A stretch of 64,000 bases of DNA from Alloprevotella sp. (GTDB lineage: Bacteria; Bacteroidota; Bacteroidia; Bacteroidales; Bacteroidaceae): assembly GCA_017477205.1 (NCBI GenBank), contig JAFUXE010000020.1, forward strand, positions 3,864 to 67,863, given 5' to 3'. A program made the translations under genes and the position numbers. Below the pieces are notes generated by a model, which worked only from the letters and a program-made list of their open reading frames with translations, searched no databases and had not been told where the DNA came from. Within the stretch, counting starts at the first letter, position 1, and every line of letters starts with the position of its first letter. This document shows, piece by piece, positions 63,204-64,000 of this stretch.

Positions 63204-63779
63204 ATGGAATTCATTCGCAAAAACCATTTACTCCCCTCTCCTGTCGCTTTGCGACGGGAGAAAAGAATTTATCTCGGCCCCTTGGGGGTCGAGGGGTCGG
63301 GGGTGAGGCTGGTGAGGCTCCTCGTCCTGTTTGTTGCGACTCTGTCGCAACCCCTCTCCGCCCAGTCCCTCCCCGCCTTCTTCAAGAAGTACGCCGCCGC
63401 AGAGGGCGTAAAGATCAATCGCTCCGAAGCTGGCAGCTTCGAGACCTTCTCCCTCTACTTCCAGGAAGAGACGCCCCGCGCCGTCCTCAACGAAGCCCGC
63501 AAGGACCTCGATGCCCTCGTCCGCAAAGGCGATTTCCAGAGCGCCGACCCGCAGCAAGTCCTTGACATACGGGGCGACGAGGACGTGATACGCATCCTCC
63601 TGCCGCACTTCAAGGTATGGCTGCGCACCTCCGGCGACTTCCTCTCCGATGCCATCATCGTGGAGGACTACGCCGCCTCCGAATGGGACGCGCCCTCATT
63701 GTTCGTCTCGTTCGTCACCGGTCGCTTCACGCCCGACGAACTCCGCCGCACCTTCCGCTTCGACTTCGCCGCACCATGA
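63204..63779 (+). CDS. Secreted protein of unknown function with a repeat element inserted in its signal region
   Basis: 191 residues from ATG 63204. The sequence MEFIRKN and its upstream bases match the start of a broken paralogue at 63815, which supports this ATG. Residues 8 to about 33 are then a translated repeat (hairpin CTCTCCTGTCGC/GCGACGGGAGA plus a GGGGTCGGGGGTGAGG stretch) rather than normal protein. The hydrophobic signal core VRLVRLLVLFVATLSQPLSAQ comes only afterwards. A GTG at 63303 would give a conventional 158-residue form. The mature protein (FFKKYAAAEGVKINRSEAGS, FETFSLYFQEE) weakly recalls DUF4252 proteins, without certainty. Confidence 0.6.
   Translation: MEFIRKNHLLPSPVALRREKRIYLGPLGVEGSGVRLVRLLVLFVATLSQPLSAQSLPAFFKKYAAAEGVKINRSEAGSFETFSLYFQEETPRAVLNEARKDLDALVRKGDFQSADPQQVLDIRGDEDVIRILLPHFKVWLRTSGDFLSDAIIVEDYAASEWDAPSLFVSFVTGRFTPDELRRTFRFDFAAP
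63226..63320. repeat. REP-like repeat inside the 5' end of the secreted-protein gene
   Basis: A hairpin (CTCTCCTGTCGC with GCGACGGGAGA, loop TTT) is followed by a G-rich GGGGTCGGGGGTGAGG sequence. This resembles the intergenic CCCTCTCC...GGGTGAGG repeats found in many bacterial genomes. It lies in frame within the coding start. Boundaries are approximate. Confidence 0.5.
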
Positions 63780-63814
63780 CGGCCCACGAAAAAAAATAGG
63801 CTAAACATAAAAAT

Positions 63815-63856
63815 AATGGAACTCGTCCATAAGAACATTGCAATGAAATATCATTA
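63815..63856 (+). pseudogene. Start of a paralogous secreted-protein gene cut by an insertion sequence
   Basis: The ATG and seven codons (MELVHKN) parallel MEFIRKN at 63204, with the same upstream AAACATAAAAATA sequence. The frame continues only to IAMKYH and meets a stop at the left end of the insertion sequence. The rest of the gene, if it survives, is beyond the element and outside the window. Confidence 0.55.
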
Positions 63857-64000
63857 GTGTCCCGTTAAAATTGGGACGAGTTAAATATTAATCAAACAAC
63901 CCCGGAATAGGGGGACCAAGTTGCTCTTTGACATCATTGGAATAAGTCTTATCGAACAGTTCTCTGAGTGGTGTCTTATCTGTGAGTGATATGCTGAGGA
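63857..64000 (-). mobile_element. Left end of an insertion sequence, probably IS4-like (cut by window edge)
   Basis: A terminal sequence TGTCCCGTTAAAATTGGGAC with internal dyad symmetry lies next to the end of a transposase-like reading frame on the minus strand. The exact boundary cannot be fixed without the other end. Confidence 0.6.
63888..64000 (-). CDS. Transposase C-terminus (partial, IS4-like)
   Basis: The last 37 codons, read on the minus strand from the window edge to TAA at 63888, end in ISLTDKTPLRELFDKTYSND and VKEQLGPPIPGLFD. A terminal TDKxxLxELF...VKEQL...LFD block is familiar from Bacteroides/Prevotella IS4-family transposases. The catalytic part lies outside the window, so the family call is tentative. 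Confidence 0.6.
   Translation of the reverse strand, partial: LSISLTDKTPLRELFDKTYSNDVKEQLGPPIPGLFD

Overview
The window is chromosomal DNA of a Bacteroidales bacterium, most likely a Prevotellaceae relative with fairly high G+C. Support comes from a SusC/SusD pair, a type IX secretion component of the PorW/SprE kind, three secreted proteins ending in the same FDLQGRR-type C-terminal module, a DAHP synthase/chorismate mutase fusion, the dut-TPR-DUF4292-EnvC cluster, promoters of the Bacteroidetes TTTG / TAnnTTTG type, and few Shine-Dalgarno sequences. Assignments were made by reading motifs, without database searches.

Layout. 1-4453: dut (partial), a TPR lipoprotein, a DUF4292 lipoprotein and an EnvC-like factor. 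4487-6023: a more A+T-rich pair, a GYF_2 membrane protein and a peptidoglycan amidase. 11416-6036 (minus): an aromatic amino acid operon (pheA, aminotransferase, DAHP synthase/chorismate mutase, tyrA, patB-like lyase). It is preceded by a previously unannotated 24-residue Tyr/Phe-rich leader peptide and an intrinsic terminator that can refold into an antiterminator, which is a classical attenuator. 11631-16975: a large sialidase, flotillin-like FloA and an Ala-rich lipoprotein. 17049-17634: a phased repeat array. 24911-17635 (minus): RecD-like helicase, cardiolipin synthase, C10 protease, queA and a secreted protein. 25054-28793: DUF1573 protein, tRNA-Pro(CGG), a small secreted protein and a carboxyltransferase subunit. 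28860-30150: a second array and a PIN toxin/antitoxin pair flanked by 95-bp direct repeats. 32947-30329 (minus): alaS. 33204-44703: SusC, SusD, a GH85-like endoglycosidase and a GH89 alpha-N-acetylglucosaminidase, a host-glycan locus. 44756-52135: YraN, two glycosyltransferase genes (the second fused to a sugar kinase and to EPSP synthase), a small acidic protein and PorW. 55776-52139 (minus): helicase, secreted protein, purA. 55927-56110: a third array. 56207-60130: U32 peptidase, ribF, CPBP protease, dusB. Then fprA (minus), ruvB, ybeY, a secreted protein, and a paralogue start cut by an insertion sequence at the right edge.

How the parts connect. Sialidase, GH85, GH89 and SusCD together suggest growth on host N-glycans or mucin-type glycans. 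The C-terminal modules and PorW suggest type IX export of these enzymes and of the C10 protease. Aromatic biosynthesis is represented twice: by the attenuated operon, and by an EPSP synthase domain embedded in a three-part protein. The least expected features are the attenuator, the triple fusion, the three 21-23 bp phased arrays and the repeat-flanked toxin-antitoxin cassette.
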